Part shown: piece after piece, positions 9,664 to 18,771 of the stretch
How the letters are laid out: every line of letters starts with the position of its first letter
How positions within the stretch are numbered: the first letter of the stretch is position 1
NCBI RefSeq assembly: GCF_014653575.1
Contig: NZ_BNAQ01000001.1
Location: 1,240,001-1,304,000, forward strand
Source of the DNA: Sphingomonas glacialis
GTDB lineage: Bacteria > Pseudomonadota > Alphaproteobacteria > Sphingomonadales > Sphingomonadaceae
DNA length: 64,000 bases
Direction: 5' to 3'
Position numbers and translations under genes: made by a program
The notes under the pieces: generated by a model
What the model was told of the DNA's origin: nothing
Seen by the model: only the letters and a program-made list of their open reading frames with translations
The model's database searches: none

Positions 9664-12435
9664 TCAATATTTGACGCGCAGGCGGGCGTAGTAGAACCCG
9701 CCGTTCATGCCGAACGGTCCGCCCGAGCGTGGATAGACCTGGCCGTCGTTCAGCCCGCCCGAAAGCGCATAGATCGGGTTGACCGGCGATGCCTTGATCT
9801 TGTCGGGGAAGGTGTTGAACACATTGTTCGCGCCCAACGTCAACGTGAAGTGCTCGGCAAAGGTGTAGCTGACGTCGAGGTCGAACAACGCCTTCCCCCC
9901 GAAGATCTGCGACGCCGGTGCCGTCGTTGCGCCGGCGGCCGGTGCGACGAGGTTGTACTCGAGCGCGTTCGACCATTCGCCGAAATAATTGGCGCGCGCG
10001 TTGATCGAGAAGTCGTCGACCTGCCACCCGGCCGAGGCGGTAATGCGGTGGCGCGGCGCGAGGTTGGCGATGTTATATTGCTGCTGCAAGCTGACCAGCG
10101 GCTGTCCGGTGGTCGTCAGCTTGATGTTCTTCGCCTTCAAATTGTTGTAGCTATAGGCCAGCGTGAAGTTGATCGGCCCGCCCAGTAGCTTGGTGCGATA
10201 GTTCGCCACCGCCTCGATCCCCTTTGACGAGACGTCGAAGCCGTTGGTGAAATAGTTCACCACACCGCCGAGACCGACCGACGCGAGCGCCGGCAGCGCC
10301 GTGATGTTCGCCGGGGTCACCGTGAAGTTCTGCGAGATGCCGATGCGGTTTTTGATCTGGATGATGTAGCCGTCGACCGTCAGCGAGAGCGCGCTGGTCG
10401 GCTTCAGTACGATACCCGCCCCATAATTGGTCGACCGCTCTGGTTTGAGCAGCCCCGCGCCGTAGAATTGCGCGATCGCGCTCGACGTTGGATAGGTCCC
10501 GGTCTGCACCTGATTGCCGCCGAGGAAGTTCGTCGTCACGACCTGCGTGTTGTTCTGGCCCGGCGAAGGCGCGTGGAAGCCGTTGCCGACCGTTGCGCGC
10601 AGCGACACCGCGTCGGTTACGCGGAATAGCGCATTCGCCTTGCCCACCAAGACGCCGCCGAAGGTGTTGTAGTTTTCGTACCGGCCCGCAAAGCCGACCG
10701 TCAGCGCCTTGGTGATGTCGGTTTCGGCACCGACGTAGAACGCATAGCTTTTCTGGGTCGACACGCCCGCAAAGTTCGGGCTGGTGCCGCCATAGCCGCT
10801 GGCGGCCGGCGACTGGGTCGCGGTGACAGGCTGGACGGCGCCGTTGAGCAGGACCGGCACGCCGGCTGCATCGCGCACGATGGTGCGCTGGTACACGCCC
10901 GGCGCGACCAGGTCATAGAGTGGCTGCGACGCAAAGGGCCCTGCACCATAGGATTGCAGGTCACCGGTCGTCTTTTCATACCGCTCGCGGCGATACTCCG
11001 AACCGGCCGAAAGCACGATCGGGCTGTCGAAGCCGACTTCGAGCGGATAGGTGAAATCGGCGTTCAGCGTGATTTCGCTTTGGATCAGCTTGCCGAACTG
11101 AAAGCTCGTCTGGCTCTGCGGGCCGTAGGATGCCGACAGCGAGTTGTTCATCGACAGGTCGAGCGAGTTGCGGCTCAACGTCCCCGACAGGTCGTAGGTG
11201 AAGCCGCTGCCGGTCTTGCCCTTGAAGCCCAGCGTCCCATAGATTTGATCGACCTTACCGATGAAGCGCGGCGTAAAGCCACCCGGATAGAGGCTCGCGA
11301 AACTGTAGGTCGCGCCGTTGTTCAGCGGGAATTGCGTCGACGCCGAATTGACAAAGCCACCCGTCGGGCAGGTCGCATTGCCTGCAGGGCAGGCCGTCGT
11401 GAAGATCGGGTTGAACGATCCGTTGCGGCTCAATGTCACCGTTGAGTTGGCCGTGCCATCGTTGCGAACGAACCCGCCGTTCGTCTGCGACGGGCGATAG
11501 TTGAAGCTCTGGTTGGTCTCGCTATGCGCCAGGTTTCCGGTGAAATAGATTTGGCTCTGCGCGCCCACGTCGAGCGCCGCATTGGCGAACAGCTTGTAGC
11601 CATGGCCCGGCGAGGTTCCCCAGATCTGCGCCGGGTTCGGCACGGTGAGCGCGGGGTTGTTCGCCTGGATGGTGATCGCGCTGGCGCGCGTAACGCCGCG
11701 GCTGGTCTGGCCCTGGTCGTAATATTCGCCCGCAAGGCTGACGAAGCCACGTTCGCCGAGCTTCAGCCCACCATATCCCGAAAAGATCTTGCTTTCGCCG
11801 TCGCCGCGATAGGTCTGTCCGTAAAGCGCCTGCGCCTCGAGGCCGACGTCCTTGCGTATCGAATAGTTGAGCACCCCCGCCAACGCGTCGGCGCCGTATT
11901 GCGCGGTCGCGCCGTCGCGCAGCACTTGCAAATTGCCGATCGCGATCGCGGGAATGTTGCCGATGTCGGAGCCTTGCGACCCGAACGACAGCGCCGTGTC
12001 GGCACCGGTATAGACGTTGACGAGCGCCGAGCGATTGTACCGCTTGCCGTTGATCATGACCAGGATCTGGTCCGCCCCCAGGCCGCGCAGCGACGGCGCA
12101 CGCACGAAGGTCGATGCGTCAGAGATGGTGTTCTGCGGGACGAAGAAGGACGGAACGAGGTTCCGGACGGCGTCGAGCATGTTCACTGCCGGCTGCTGAG
12201 CCAGCTCGGCTGAGCTGATCACATCGATCGGCGATGCCGAATCGGTGACCGATCGATCGGTCCGGCGCGTGCCGATGACGACGATGTCGCTCGGCGCTTC
12301 CTGCGCAACGGCGGCTCCCGCTGCGGTGGTCAGCGCCTGTGCCGGCGCCTCGGGCGCCGTGGCGGGTGCCGCGAACGCAGGTGATGCGCTCAGACCGGCA
12401 GCAAGTGCCAGCAACGAAATGGACTGTCTGAACAT
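9664..12435 (-). CDS. TonB-dependent outer membrane receptor
   Basis: 923 residues from ATG 12435, chosen because it opens a clean signal peptide (MFRQSISLLALAAGLSASPAFA) and has AGGGGG 10 nt upstream; an in-frame GTG at 12468 would only add 11 residues. A TonB-box-like region is followed by the plug (DVISSAELAQQPAVNMLDAVRNLVPSF, LVMINGKRYNRSALV, LQVLRDGATAQYGADALAGVLNYSIRKD) and a 22-strand-type barrel ending in an aromatic residue (RLRVKY). The substrate cannot be read from the sequence; no transport or degradation genes lie beside it. One Cys pair (CPAGNATCP) sits in an extracellular-loop-like region. Confidence 0.92.
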   Translation of the reverse strand: MFRQSISLLALAAGLSASPAFAAPATAPEAPAQALTTAAGAAVAQEAPSDIVVIGTRRTDRSVTDSASPIDVISSAELAQQPAVNMLDAVRNLVPSFFVPQNTISDASTFVRAPSLRGLGADQILVMINGKRYNRSALVNVYTGADTALSFGSQGSDIGNIPAIAIGNLQVLRDGATAQYGADALAGVLNYSIRKDVGLEAQALYGQTYRGDGESKIFSGYGGLKLGERGFVSLAGEYYDQGQTSRGVTRASAITIQANNPALTVPNPAQIWGTSPGHGYKLFANAALDVGAQSQIYFTGNLAHSETNQSFNYRPSQTNGGFVRNDGTANSTVTLSRNGSFNPIFTTACPAGNATCPTGGFVNSASTQFPLNNGATYSFASLYPGGFTPRFIGKVDQIYGTLGFKGKTGSGFTYDLSGTLSRNSLDLSMNNSLSASYGPQSQTSFQFGKLIQSEITLNADFTYPLEVGFDSPIVLSAGSEYRRERYEKTTGDLQSYGAGPFASQPLYDLVAPGVYQRTIVRDAAGVPVLLNGAVQPVTATQSPAASGYGGTSPNFAGVSTQKSYAFYVGAETDITKALTVGFAGRYENYNTFGGVLVGKANALFRVTDAVSLRATVGNGFHAPSPGQNNTQVVTTNFLGGNQVQTGTYPTSSAIAQFYGAGLLKPERSTNYGAGIVLKPTSALSLTVDGYIIQIKNRIGISQNFTVTPANITALPALASVGLGGVVNYFTNGFDVSSKGIEAVANYRTKLLGGPINFTLAYSYNNLKAKNIKLTTTGQPLVSLQQQYNIANLAPRHRITASAGWQVDDFSINARANYFGEWSNALEYNLVAPAAGATTAPASQIFGGKALFDLDVSYTFAEHFTLTLGANNVFNTFPDKIKASPVNPIYALSGGLNDGQVYPRSGGPFGMNGGFYYARLRVKY

Positions 12436-12550
12436 CACGGCTATTCCCCCTGTTTTGATAGATTTCACCTGAACCTACACCGTATCGTGCGCCGCCCGGA
12501 TCGGACGCGCGCAGTCCCCCCTGCCGTTCAACCCGGCATTTACAGAAATG

Positions 12551-12745
12551 CTATTCGACTTCAGACATGCGCTTCTTCAGCGAACACAGAGACTTCTGCG
12601 CCGCAGCCTGCACTTTGGAAACCATGCGCTGCTGGAGACTCTCCGGCACTCGTGCTGCGCCGGATTCGTCTTCGCCTCGTCTGTTCCGAATCGGATTGCG
12701 CCACAGGTCGTTTAGCGATGCAACATAAACTTCACGATCGGGCAT
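12551..12745 (-). CDS. Possible small ORF (64 aa), doubtful
   Basis: From ATG 12745 it encodes [18 protein letters not shown] and continues with a Lys/Gln-rich helical tail. The composition is protein-like rather than the Arg-rich type of shadow frames, and no other gene covers the region. There is no clear ribosome site and I recognise no family. It could be a small conserved protein or chance. Confidence 0.25.
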   Translation of the reverse strand: MPDREVYVASLNDLWRNPIRNRRGEDESGAARVPESLQQRMVSKVQAAAQKSLCSLKKRMSEVE

Positions 12746-12828
12746 CCACTCATCCAAAATAGGGCGATTTCGGCCCTACTATTGCGTTTGAGCAACGCTT
12801 TTGCAGCGCATCGCCCGCACCTCGGCGG

Positions 12829-12857
12829 TTGACAGCGAGCTCGCTCTCGCATAGCTG
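12829..12857 (+). promoter_or_regulatory. Putative sigma-70 promoter of rplU-rpmA
   Basis: TTGACA at 12829-12834, a 17-nt spacer, then TAGCTG at 12852-12857. This would give a leader of roughly 60 nt before rplU. The -35 is a perfect match; the -10 is weak. Confidence 0.5.
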
Positions 12858-12924
12858 GCGCTTCTTTCCCGCGCTCGGCTTGCCGTTGCGTGGAGCACAG
12901 GTATTTTTGAAGGTGATGAGGGCC

Positions 12925-13287
12925 ATGTTCGCAATCGTGCGCACAGGCGGCAAGCAGTATCGCGTTGCCGCCGGAGACAAGATCGTCGTCGAGAAGCTCG
13001 ACGGCGAAGCTGGGGCGTCGATTACGCTCGGTGACATTCTGCTCGCGGGCGAAGGCTCGGAGATGGCATCGCTCGAGGGCCTGACGGTCACCGCAGAGAT
13101 CATCGCGCAGGCGAAGGCCGACAAGGTCATCGTTTTCAAGAAGCGTCGTCGCCACAACTATCGTCGCAAGAACGGCCATCGTCAGCGTCACACGATCCTG
13201 CGCATCACCGCGATCGGCGACCATAAGGCAGCCGACAAGAAGTCCACCGAAGCAGCGGCGCCCGAAGCGTCGGCCGCTCAGGCGTAA
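12925..13287 (+). CDS. rplU: 50S ribosomal protein L21 (bL21)
   Basis: 120 residues beginning [25 protein letters not shown], with the family signature [23 protein letters not shown] at about 71-93. An Ala/Glu/Lys-rich C-terminal tail of some 18 residues extends past the usual bacterial end, as is common in alphaproteobacteria. An upstream in-frame ATG at 12916 would add only MRA. It is followed 13 nt later by rpmA. Confidence 0.97.
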   Translation: MFAIVRTGGKQYRVAAGDKIVVEKLDGEAGASITLGDILLAGEGSEMASLEGLTVTAEIIAQAKADKVIVFKKRRRHNYRRKNGHRQRHTILRITAIGDHKAADKKSTEAAAPEASAAQA

Positions 13288-13300
13288 GGAGTAATTCCAG

Positions 13301-13573
13301 ATGGCACATAAGAAAGCAGGCGGCTCTTCGCGCAACGGTCGCGATTCGGCAGGCCGTCGCCTTGGCGTCAAGAAGTTCGGTGGCGAAGCCGTCATTCCGG
13401 GCAACATTCTCGTGCGTCAGCGCGGCACCAAATTCTACCCGGGCGTCAATGTCGGCATCGGCAAGGATCACACCCTGTTCGCGCTGACCGAAGGTCGCGT
13501 GACCTTCCACCAGGGCAAGCTCGGTCGCAAATTCTGCTCGGTAGAGATGCCGGCAGCGATTGCCGCTGAATAA
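13301..13573 (+). CDS. rpmA: 50S ribosomal protein L27 (bL27)
   Basis: 90 residues, [29 protein letters not shown] onward, with [15 protein letters not shown] and the typical short C-terminus. The N-terminus starts directly with the mature MAHKKAGGS form, without the cleavable extension seen in Firmicutes. Second gene of the rplU operon, followed by a strong terminator. Confidence 0.98.
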   Translation: MAHKKAGGSSRNGRDSAGRRLGVKKFGGEAVIPGNILVRQRGTKFYPGVNVGIGKDHTLFALTEGRVTFHQGKLGRKFCSVEMPAAIAAE

Positions 13574-13634
13574 CATCGGGTAACCGGACGGGTTGCCCAC
13601 CAGGGCGACCCGGGACCGCGCAAGCGGACCGAAC

Positions 13635-13666
13635 AAGGGAGACGGGTCGCCCCGGCTCCCTTTTTT
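13635..13666 (+). terminator. Rho-independent terminator after rpmA
   Basis: GGGAG (13637-13641) pairs with CTCCC (13656-13660), with inner CGGG/CCCG pairing possible, followed by six T residues. Confidence 0.85.
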
Positions 13667-13740
13667 CATGCTCCCTCCCCACCCATTGTCCTTCGTTCGT
13701 CATGCAAGACGGGCAAAGGGCGGCGACGAGGAGAGTATCG

Positions 13741-14292
13741 ATGTTTGCTCGGACCCCGAGACTGACGCTGCGGCCCGGCTGGCCGGAGGACGCGGCTGCG
13801 CTGACGCAGGCGATCGCGCATTACGACGTGGCCTGCATGCTGTCGCGACTGCCCTGGCCCTACACCAAGGCCGATGCCGAGGCGTGGCTCACGCGCGCGC
13901 CGGGTGCGGATGAGGTCAATTGCCTGATCTTCAGCCACGAGCACGCCTATCCCGAACTGGTCGGTGCGATATCGATCCTCCAGCGCGACCCCGGCGGCGC
14001 ACACGAGCTCGGCTATTGGCTGACGCCGAGCGCGCGCGGGCGTGGCTATGCGACCGAGGCGGGCAAGGCGATGCTCGGAATCGCCCGGTATGCGATGGGT
14101 CTCGACCGGCTGCGCGCCAACCACTTCATCGACAATCCCGCATCGGGGAAAGTTCTAGCCAAGCTCGGCTTCCGGCCGACTGGAGAGGCGATGCTGCACA
14201 GCATCGCGCGCGGCGCCGAGGCACCATGCGCGACGCTCGAGCTCGATCTGGCCGAAGAGGCGCACGGCGCAGTCTTCAGCCTGGCGGCCTGA
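13741..14292 (+). CDS. GNAT family N-acetyltransferase (RimJ/RimL-like)
   Basis: 183 residues from ATG 13741, with GGAG 8 nt upstream. The motif-A acetyl-CoA segment is ELGYWLTPSARGRGYATEAGKAML, and the C-terminal NPASGKVLAKLGFRPTGE is the usual end of RimJ/RimL-type enzymes, which acetylate protein N-termini or small molecules. The substrate is unknown. The rplU-rpmA-GNAT-obgE order is a common arrangement in alphaproteobacteria, here interrupted by the hydrolase/TetR pair. Confidence 0.85.
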   Translation: MFARTPRLTLRPGWPEDAAALTQAIAHYDVACMLSRLPWPYTKADAEAWLTRAPGADEVNCLIFSHEHAYPELVGAISILQRDPGGAHELGYWLTPSARGRGYATEAGKAMLGIARYAMGLDRLRANHFIDNPASGKVLAKLGFRPTGEAMLHSIARGAEAPCATLELDLAEEAHGAVFSLAA

Positions 14293-14298
14293 GGCTGC

Positions 14299-14406
14299 GT
14301 CGCCCCGGCCTCGTGCCGGCCGTCATGCGAGGTGCGCGGTGTCAACGGTGAGCGCGACACCGCAGCCTCGCATGACGCCGGATCGATCCCGACACGACGG
14401 GGCGAG
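14299..14406. terminator. Large palindrome between convergent GNAT and hydrolase genes
   Basis: GTCATGCGAGG (14322-14332) pairs with CCTCGCATGAC (14366-14376) and GCGGTGTC (14336-14343) with GACACCGC (14356-14363). Outer CGCCCCG/CGGGGCG arms (14301-14307 and 14399-14405) extend it. It fills almost the whole gap between two convergent genes, so a bidirectional terminator role is likely, although there is no T tract. Confidence 0.65.
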
Positions 14407-14409
14407 GGG

Positions 14410-15270
14410 TCAGGCCGCGACCGCCACGCGCGGCAGAACCGCATCGGCATAATCGCTCTCTGCGAGTGCGATCAGCTTGCGGTCATCGTGGTTCCATGGG
14501 TGGAAGCCCGGTAGGAAGAAGGCGACCCACGCGCCGAGGATCTTTCGCGCCATCCCCGGCTTGCCGAGCGCGTACCACACGATCCCGCAATGCGCGCGTA
14601 CACCCGTGATCCCGTCCTGCCGCAGCAGCTCAAGCATCCCCTTATAGCGTCCAGCGAAGAACTTCTGCGTCGTGCCGATCATCACCAGCGCCTTGATCTT
14701 CCAGCGCATCCAGCGACTCCAGTCGCGCGTCGCATGGAGCCAGGTGTCGTAGGCGACACCCTTATGCTCGATCTCCTCGGCGGCGTGCCAGCGCCACAGC
14801 GCCGCCGCCTGCTCGTCACCGCCTGCCAGGTGGCGCGGATCGGCGATCAGTTCGTGCGCCAGCATCGCGGTAAAATGTTCGAGCGCCATCGTCGCGGCGA
14901 GGCTCGCGATCGGCGGACGCCCCTTGGTCAGCGCGAGCGCCTGGTCGATATGCTGTTCGAGCAGCTTGGTGTCATATCCCTGGTCGGTGACATGGCGATT
15001 GAACGCGACATGCTCGCGCGTGTGGATCACTTCCTGCTTGATGAAGGCCTGGATTTCGGCGTGGAGCCGCGGCGGCGTGCCCTCGCGGAAATTGCGGACG
15101 CTGTCGACGAAGAACCCCTCGCCCTTCGGAAACGTCACCGACAGCGCATTGTAGAACGCGGTCGCGAACGGATCGTTGTTGAGCCACCAGCGCCGCATCT
15201 GGACGCCGCGGCCGAAGCGCAGGTCGCGCGGGGTGATGGTGAGATCGGCGGGACTGGTTGCTTTCGCCAC
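14410..15270 (-). CDS. Predicted metal-dependent hydrolase (PF10118-type)
   Basis: 286 residues. Start GTG 15270 is chosen because GGAGG lies 6 nt upstream; in-frame codons further 5' lie in the promoter. The helical protein has conserved His/Glu motifs typical of the family: HAEIQAFIKQEVIHTREHVAFN, MALEHFTAML and WHAAEEIEHKGVAYD. The motifs resemble a membrane-associated diiron arrangement more than a classical hydrolase. The substrate is unknown. It is divergent from, and probably repressed by, the adjacent TetR protein. Confidence 0.8.
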   Translation of the reverse strand: MAKATSPADLTITPRDLRFGRGVQMRRWWLNNDPFATAFYNALSVTFPKGEGFFVDSVRNFREGTPPRLHAEIQAFIKQEVIHTREHVAFNRHVTDQGYDTKLLEQHIDQALALTKGRPPIASLAATMALEHFTAMLAHELIADPRHLAGGDEQAAALWRWHAAEEIEHKGVAYDTWLHATRDWSRWMRWKIKALVMIGTTQKFFAGRYKGMLELLRQDGITGVRAHCGIVWYALGKPGMARKILGAWVAFFLPGFHPWNHDDRKLIALAESDYADAVLPRVAVAA

Positions 15271-15302
15271 GAAAACCTCCAAACAGCAAGACAACAGGCC
15301 TC

Positions 15303-15331
15303 GAATTAAGCGTTACTTACAACAGTGTCAA
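15303..15331 (-). promoter_or_regulatory. Promoter of the metal-dependent hydrolase with TetR-type palindrome in the spacer
   Basis: On the minus strand TTGACA (15331-15326), a 17-nt spacer, then TAATTC (15308-15303) form a good promoter, placing the transcript start about 25 nt before the GTG 15270. TAAG-CGTTA-CTTA (15307-15319), palindromic in its outer arms, overlaps the spacer and -10, as expected for repression by the divergent TetR protein. Confidence 0.55.
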
Positions 15332-15921
15332 TAGTCCGCAAACGTCTCAGCCCCGAAGAATCGCGCGAGGCCGCGATCGAGGCCGCCCGCGCCCTGCTCG
15401 TCGAACAAGGTCCGCAGGCCGTCACGCTCAAGGCCGTCGCTGCGCGAATCGGGCGGACGCATGCCAATTTGCTCCATCATTTCGGTTCGGCGGCGGATCT
15501 GCAGAAGGCGTTGATCACCCATCTCGCCGATACGATCACCGCGCAGATCGGCGCGGCGGCCAAGCGCGCGCGCGCGGGCGAGCAGGATCCGCGCGTCGTC
15601 GTCGACATGACCTTCGACGCCTTTGCGCAAGGCGCGGGCGCGATGGCGAGCTGGATGATCCTGACCGGCAACGAGGATGCGCTCGACCCGATCCTCGAGG
15701 CGATCCACCGGCTGGTCGACGATCTCGCCGCCGATCCCGACATGGTGGGGGGCAAGCCGATCCATGAGGAAACGCTGCAACTCGTGCTGATGGCGCTGGG
15801 TGATTCGCTGCTCGGCGGGCCGATGGCGAAGGCGCTCGGCCTGCCGCTCGGCAAAGCGCGCGAGCTCGCGCTCGAACAGCTGATATCGGCGCGCGTGGCG
15901 CTTCCCGCAGCGACTGGCTAA
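15325..15921 (+). CDS. TetR family transcriptional regulator
   Basis: 198 residues from GTG. The N-terminal TetR helix-turn-helix is at about 13-55 (REAAIEAARALLVEQGPQAVTLKAVAARIGRTHANLLHHFGSAADL); the C-terminal ligand domain has no recognisable specificity. It is divergent from the hydrolase gene with a 54-nt intergenic region containing a palindrome, so it most likely controls that gene and itself. The GTG has no clear ribosome site, so expression may be leaderless or weak. Confidence 0.88.
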   Translation: MSIVRKRLSPEESREAAIEAARALLVEQGPQAVTLKAVAARIGRTHANLLHHFGSAADLQKALITHLADTITAQIGAAAKRARAGEQDPRVVVDMTFDAFAQGAGAMASWMILTGNEDALDPILEAIHRLVDDLAADPDMVGGKPIHEETLQLVLMALGDSLLGGPMAKALGLPLGKARELALEQLISARVALPAATG

Positions 15922-15949
15922 AAATCGTATCTTCGGCTAAGGGCCGCCG

Positions 15950-16990
15950 ATGCATTTTCTAGACCAAGCAAAGATCTTCGTCCGGTCGGGCGCGGGTGGC
16001 CAGGGCGCCGTCAGCTTCCGCCGCGAAAAGTTCATGGAATATGGCGGCCCCGACGGCGGCAACGGCGGCAAGGGCGGCGACATCATTTTCGAGGCCGTGC
16101 CCGGTCTCAACACGCTGATCGACTTCCGCTACACGCAGCATTTCCGCGCCCCGCGCGGGCATGGCGGCTCGGGCTCGAACCGCACCGGCGCTGGCGGCGA
16201 TGATCTGCTCATCCGCGTTCCGGTCGGCACCCAAGTGCTGTCCGAGGACAAGGAGGAAGTCCTCGCCGACTTCACCGTGCCGGGCGAGCGCGTCGTCTTC
16301 CTGCGCGGCGGTGACGGCGGGCGCGGCAACGCGACCTACAAGACCTCGACCAACCGCGCGCCGCGCCAGCACGGCACCGGCTGGCCATACGAGGAAATGT
16401 GGATCTGGCTGCGGCTGAAGCTGCTCGCCGATGCGGGTCTCGTCGGGCTGCCCAATGCCGGCAAATCGACCTTCATCAACGCGGTGACCAATGCGCAGGC
16501 CAAGGTCGGCGCCTACCCCTTCACCACCGTGCGCCCGCAGCTGGGCGTGGTGAGCCGCCACAATCGCGAATTCGTGATCGCCGACATTCCCGGCCTGATC
16601 GAAGGCGCCGCCGATGGCGCTGGGATCGGCGACCGTTTCCTCGGGCATATCGAGCGCTGCAAGGTGCTGCTCCATCTGGTCGATGCGACCGAGGACGATC
16701 CTGTGGGTAACTACCGGATCGTCCGTGGAGAACTCGACGCCTACGGCGCGGGGCTTGTGGATAAGCCGCAAGTCATCGGGCTCAACAAGATCGACGCCTT
16801 GGATCCCGCCGAGGTCAAGAAGCTCGTCACCAAGTTGAAGCGCGCGAGCAAGGCCGACGTCCTGCCGATGTCGGGCGCAGGCGGCACGGGGATCGAAGCG
16901 GTGGTCGAGCGGCTGATCGAGGAAATCGGTCCGCCCGAGGGCGCACCGGCGCGCGATGATGATTCGCCGGGGGAATGGTCGCCGGTTTGA
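15950..16990 (+). CDS. obgE: GTPase ObgE/CgtA
   Basis: 346 residues. The glycine-rich Obg fold occupies residues 1-158 (SGAGGQGAVSFRREKF, GGPDGGNGGKGGDI, GGDGGRGNATYKTSTNRAPRQ), followed by the GTPase domain with P-loop GLPNAGKST (from 166), the switch DIPGLIEGA and NKID. The short C-terminus is acidic. Obg acts in late 50S ribosome assembly and stress signalling. It is the usual neighbour of rplU, rpmA and proB. Confidence 0.97.
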   Translation: MHFLDQAKIFVRSGAGGQGAVSFRREKFMEYGGPDGGNGGKGGDIIFEAVPGLNTLIDFRYTQHFRAPRGHGGSGSNRTGAGGDDLLIRVPVGTQVLSEDKEEVLADFTVPGERVVFLRGGDGGRGNATYKTSTNRAPRQHGTGWPYEEMWIWLRLKLLADAGLVGLPNAGKSTFINAVTNAQAKVGAYPFTTVRPQLGVVSRHNREFVIADIPGLIEGAADGAGIGDRFLGHIERCKVLLHLVDATEDDPVGNYRIVRGELDAYGAGLVDKPQVIGLNKIDALDPAEVKKLVTKLKRASKADVLPMSGAGGTGIEAVVERLIEEIGPPEGAPARDDDSPGEWSPV

Positions 16991-17020
16991 GACCGGTAGC
17001 GGGTATGATATCAGCAGGGC

Positions 17021-17578
17021 ATGGCTACGCGTCCTGTCTATCCGCTGCTGACCGCCGAGCAATTCCTTGAAATCGACTTCGGCGATCTCAAGGCGGAACT
17101 CGACAATGGCGTGATTCGGATGTTGGCGGGCGGGACGCAGCGCCACGCCCGCGTGCAGAGCAATCTCATCGTAGCGCTCGCCCCACGTCTTCGCGGGACG
17201 GGCTGCGCCGCCTATGGACCCGACATGGCGACCAGAACGCGCGACATGTCGATCCGCTATCCCGATGTCAGTGTGTTTTGCGGGCGCGAAAGCGCTGAGC
17301 ATGACGCCGACACGTCCGCGCCCGACCCACGAATCCTCTTTGAAATTCTATCTGACGGCACGGCCCGAACGGACCTGGGAATCAAACTCGCCGAATATCG
17401 GGCGCTGCCGAGTGTGGATACGATTGTCTTTGTCGACGTCGCGATCGAGCGCTTGCGCGTGATCCAACGTACCGGTCCTAACGGGTGGAACGACACCACG
17501 CATAGCCTTCCGCTCGATCTCCCCCTCCCCGCACTTAGTCTCACGATCCCGCACGACGAGATCTTCGCGCGCGACTGA
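17021..17578 (+). CDS. Uma2 family (PD-(D/E)XK-like) protein
   Basis: 185 residues. The family pattern is present: LDNGVIRMLAGGTQRHARVQSNLI, YPDVSVFCG, and FEILSDGTARTDLGIKLAEYRALPSVDTIVFVDV, which supply the acidic and Lys residues of a restriction-endonuclease-like site. Uma2/DUF820 proteins are abundant in cyanobacteria and scattered in sphingomonads; the biological role is unknown. It lies between obgE and proB, which are often adjacent, so it appears to be an insertion into a conserved operon. Confidence 0.85.
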   Translation: MATRPVYPLLTAEQFLEIDFGDLKAELDNGVIRMLAGGTQRHARVQSNLIVALAPRLRGTGCAAYGPDMATRTRDMSIRYPDVSVFCGRESAEHDADTSAPDPRILFEILSDGTARTDLGIKLAEYRALPSVDTIVFVDVAIERLRVIQRTGPNGWNDTTHSLPLDLPLPALSLTIPHDEIFARD

Positions 17579-17621
17579 ACGCGGTTGGCGCACGCCGCAC
17601 TGCGCGCTAACGCTCATCGCA

Positions 17622-18740
17622 ATGTCCGTCTTCGCCCCCACCGCTTGCCCGCGCCTGATCGTCAAGGTCGGCTCGTCGCTGCTCGTCGCGCCCGATGGCA
17701 CGGTGCGGCGCGGCTGGCTGGCGAGCCTCGTCGCCGATATCGCCGCGCGCGCGCGCGCTGGTCAGGAGATCGCAGTGGTCTCCTCGGGCGCGATTGCGCT
17801 TGGTGCGCGGCGCCTGCAGCTCCCCAAGGGCGGGCGCGCGAGCCTGGAGGACGCGCAGGCCGCCGCCGCGACCGGGCAGATCGCCCTTTCGCAAGTCTGG
17901 GCCGAACTGCTCGGCGCCGAGGGGCTGACCGCGGCGCAGATGCTCGTGACGCTCGACGATCTCGAGGACCGACGGCGCTATCTCAATGCCTCGGCAACGC
18001 TTGGACGGCTGATGACGCTCGGAGTCGTGCCGGTGATCAACGAGAATGACAGCGTCGCCACCGCCGAGATTCGCTTCGGCGACAACGACCGTCTCGCCGC
18101 ACGCGTCGCACAAGCCGCAGGCGCGCACGGCGTGATCCTGCTGTCGGACATCGACGGGCTCTACGATGCCAACCCCAACACCAACCCGCACGCGACGCTG
18201 ATCCCGCGCGTCGAGCGAATCGACGCGCGAATCGAGGCGATGGCCGATGGCGGATCGGGCTCGGGCATGGGCTCTGGCGGGATGGTCTCGAAGATCGCAG
18301 CAGCGCGAATCGCGACCGCAGCGGGCGCGCATCTCGCAATCGTGTCGGGGCATGTCGACCATCCGCTCGCCGCGTACGACACGAGCGGGCGCGGCACGGT
18401 GTTCGTCGCCGAGAAAACCGCACCGGCGCGGAAAGCCTGGCTCGCGGGCGGGCTGACCGCCAAGGGCGATATCACGATCGATGCCGGCGCCGCGGCCGCG
18501 CTGCTCGGCGGCAAGAGTTTGCTCGCGGCAGGCGCGACATCGGTTTCGGGCGGCTTCGCACGCGGCGATCTGGTCGCGGTGATCGGCCCCGACGGCCGCA
18601 CGCTCGCCCGCGGGTTGAGCGAGTATGACATGGCCGACGCAATCGCGATCACCGGCAAGCGCAGTAGCGATCATGCCGCGATCCTCGGCTACGCGCCGCG
18701 CGCCGCGTTGATCCATCGCAACCACATGGCGGTGCTGTGA
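17622..18740 (+). CDS. proB: Glutamate 5-kinase (amino acid kinase plus PUA domain)
   Basis: 372 residues. The amino acid kinase domain (about 8-255) has VKVGSSLLV, VSSGAIALG, INENDSV, FGDNDRLAARVA and GSGMGSGGMVSKIAAARIA; the C-terminal PUA domain follows (AGGLTAKGDITIDAGAAAALLGGKSLLAAG). It catalyses the first step of proline synthesis, ATP plus glutamate to glutamyl 5-phosphate. No proA is in the window. Confidence 0.96.
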   Translation: MSVFAPTACPRLIVKVGSSLLVAPDGTVRRGWLASLVADIAARARAGQEIAVVSSGAIALGARRLQLPKGGRASLEDAQAAAATGQIALSQVWAELLGAEGLTAAQMLVTLDDLEDRRRYLNASATLGRLMTLGVVPVINENDSVATAEIRFGDNDRLAARVAQAAGAHGVILLSDIDGLYDANPNTNPHATLIPRVERIDARIEAMADGGSGSGMGSGGMVSKIAAARIATAAGAHLAIVSGHVDHPLAAYDTSGRGTVFVAEKTAPARKAWLAGGLTAKGDITIDAGAAAALLGGKSLLAAGATSVSGGFARGDLVAVIGPDGRTLARGLSEYDMADAIAITGKRSSDHAAILGYAPRAALIHRNHMAVL

Positions 18741-18771
18741 CGCGCTCCGTCCTGCTGAAGGAATTCAATTC

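Larger units (their letters stand above)
12436..12924. other. Intergenic region between the TonB receptor and rplU
   Basis: 489 nt without a confident gene. It should hold the receptor promoter (minus), the rplU promoter (12829-12857) and the rplU leader. TAGGGC-N7-GCCCTA at 12760-12778 is a small hairpin followed on the minus strand by ATTTT, so it may be a terminator. A weak minus-strand ORF at 12551-12745 is listed separately. Base composition is visibly less GC-rich than in the neighbouring genes. Confidence 0.6.
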
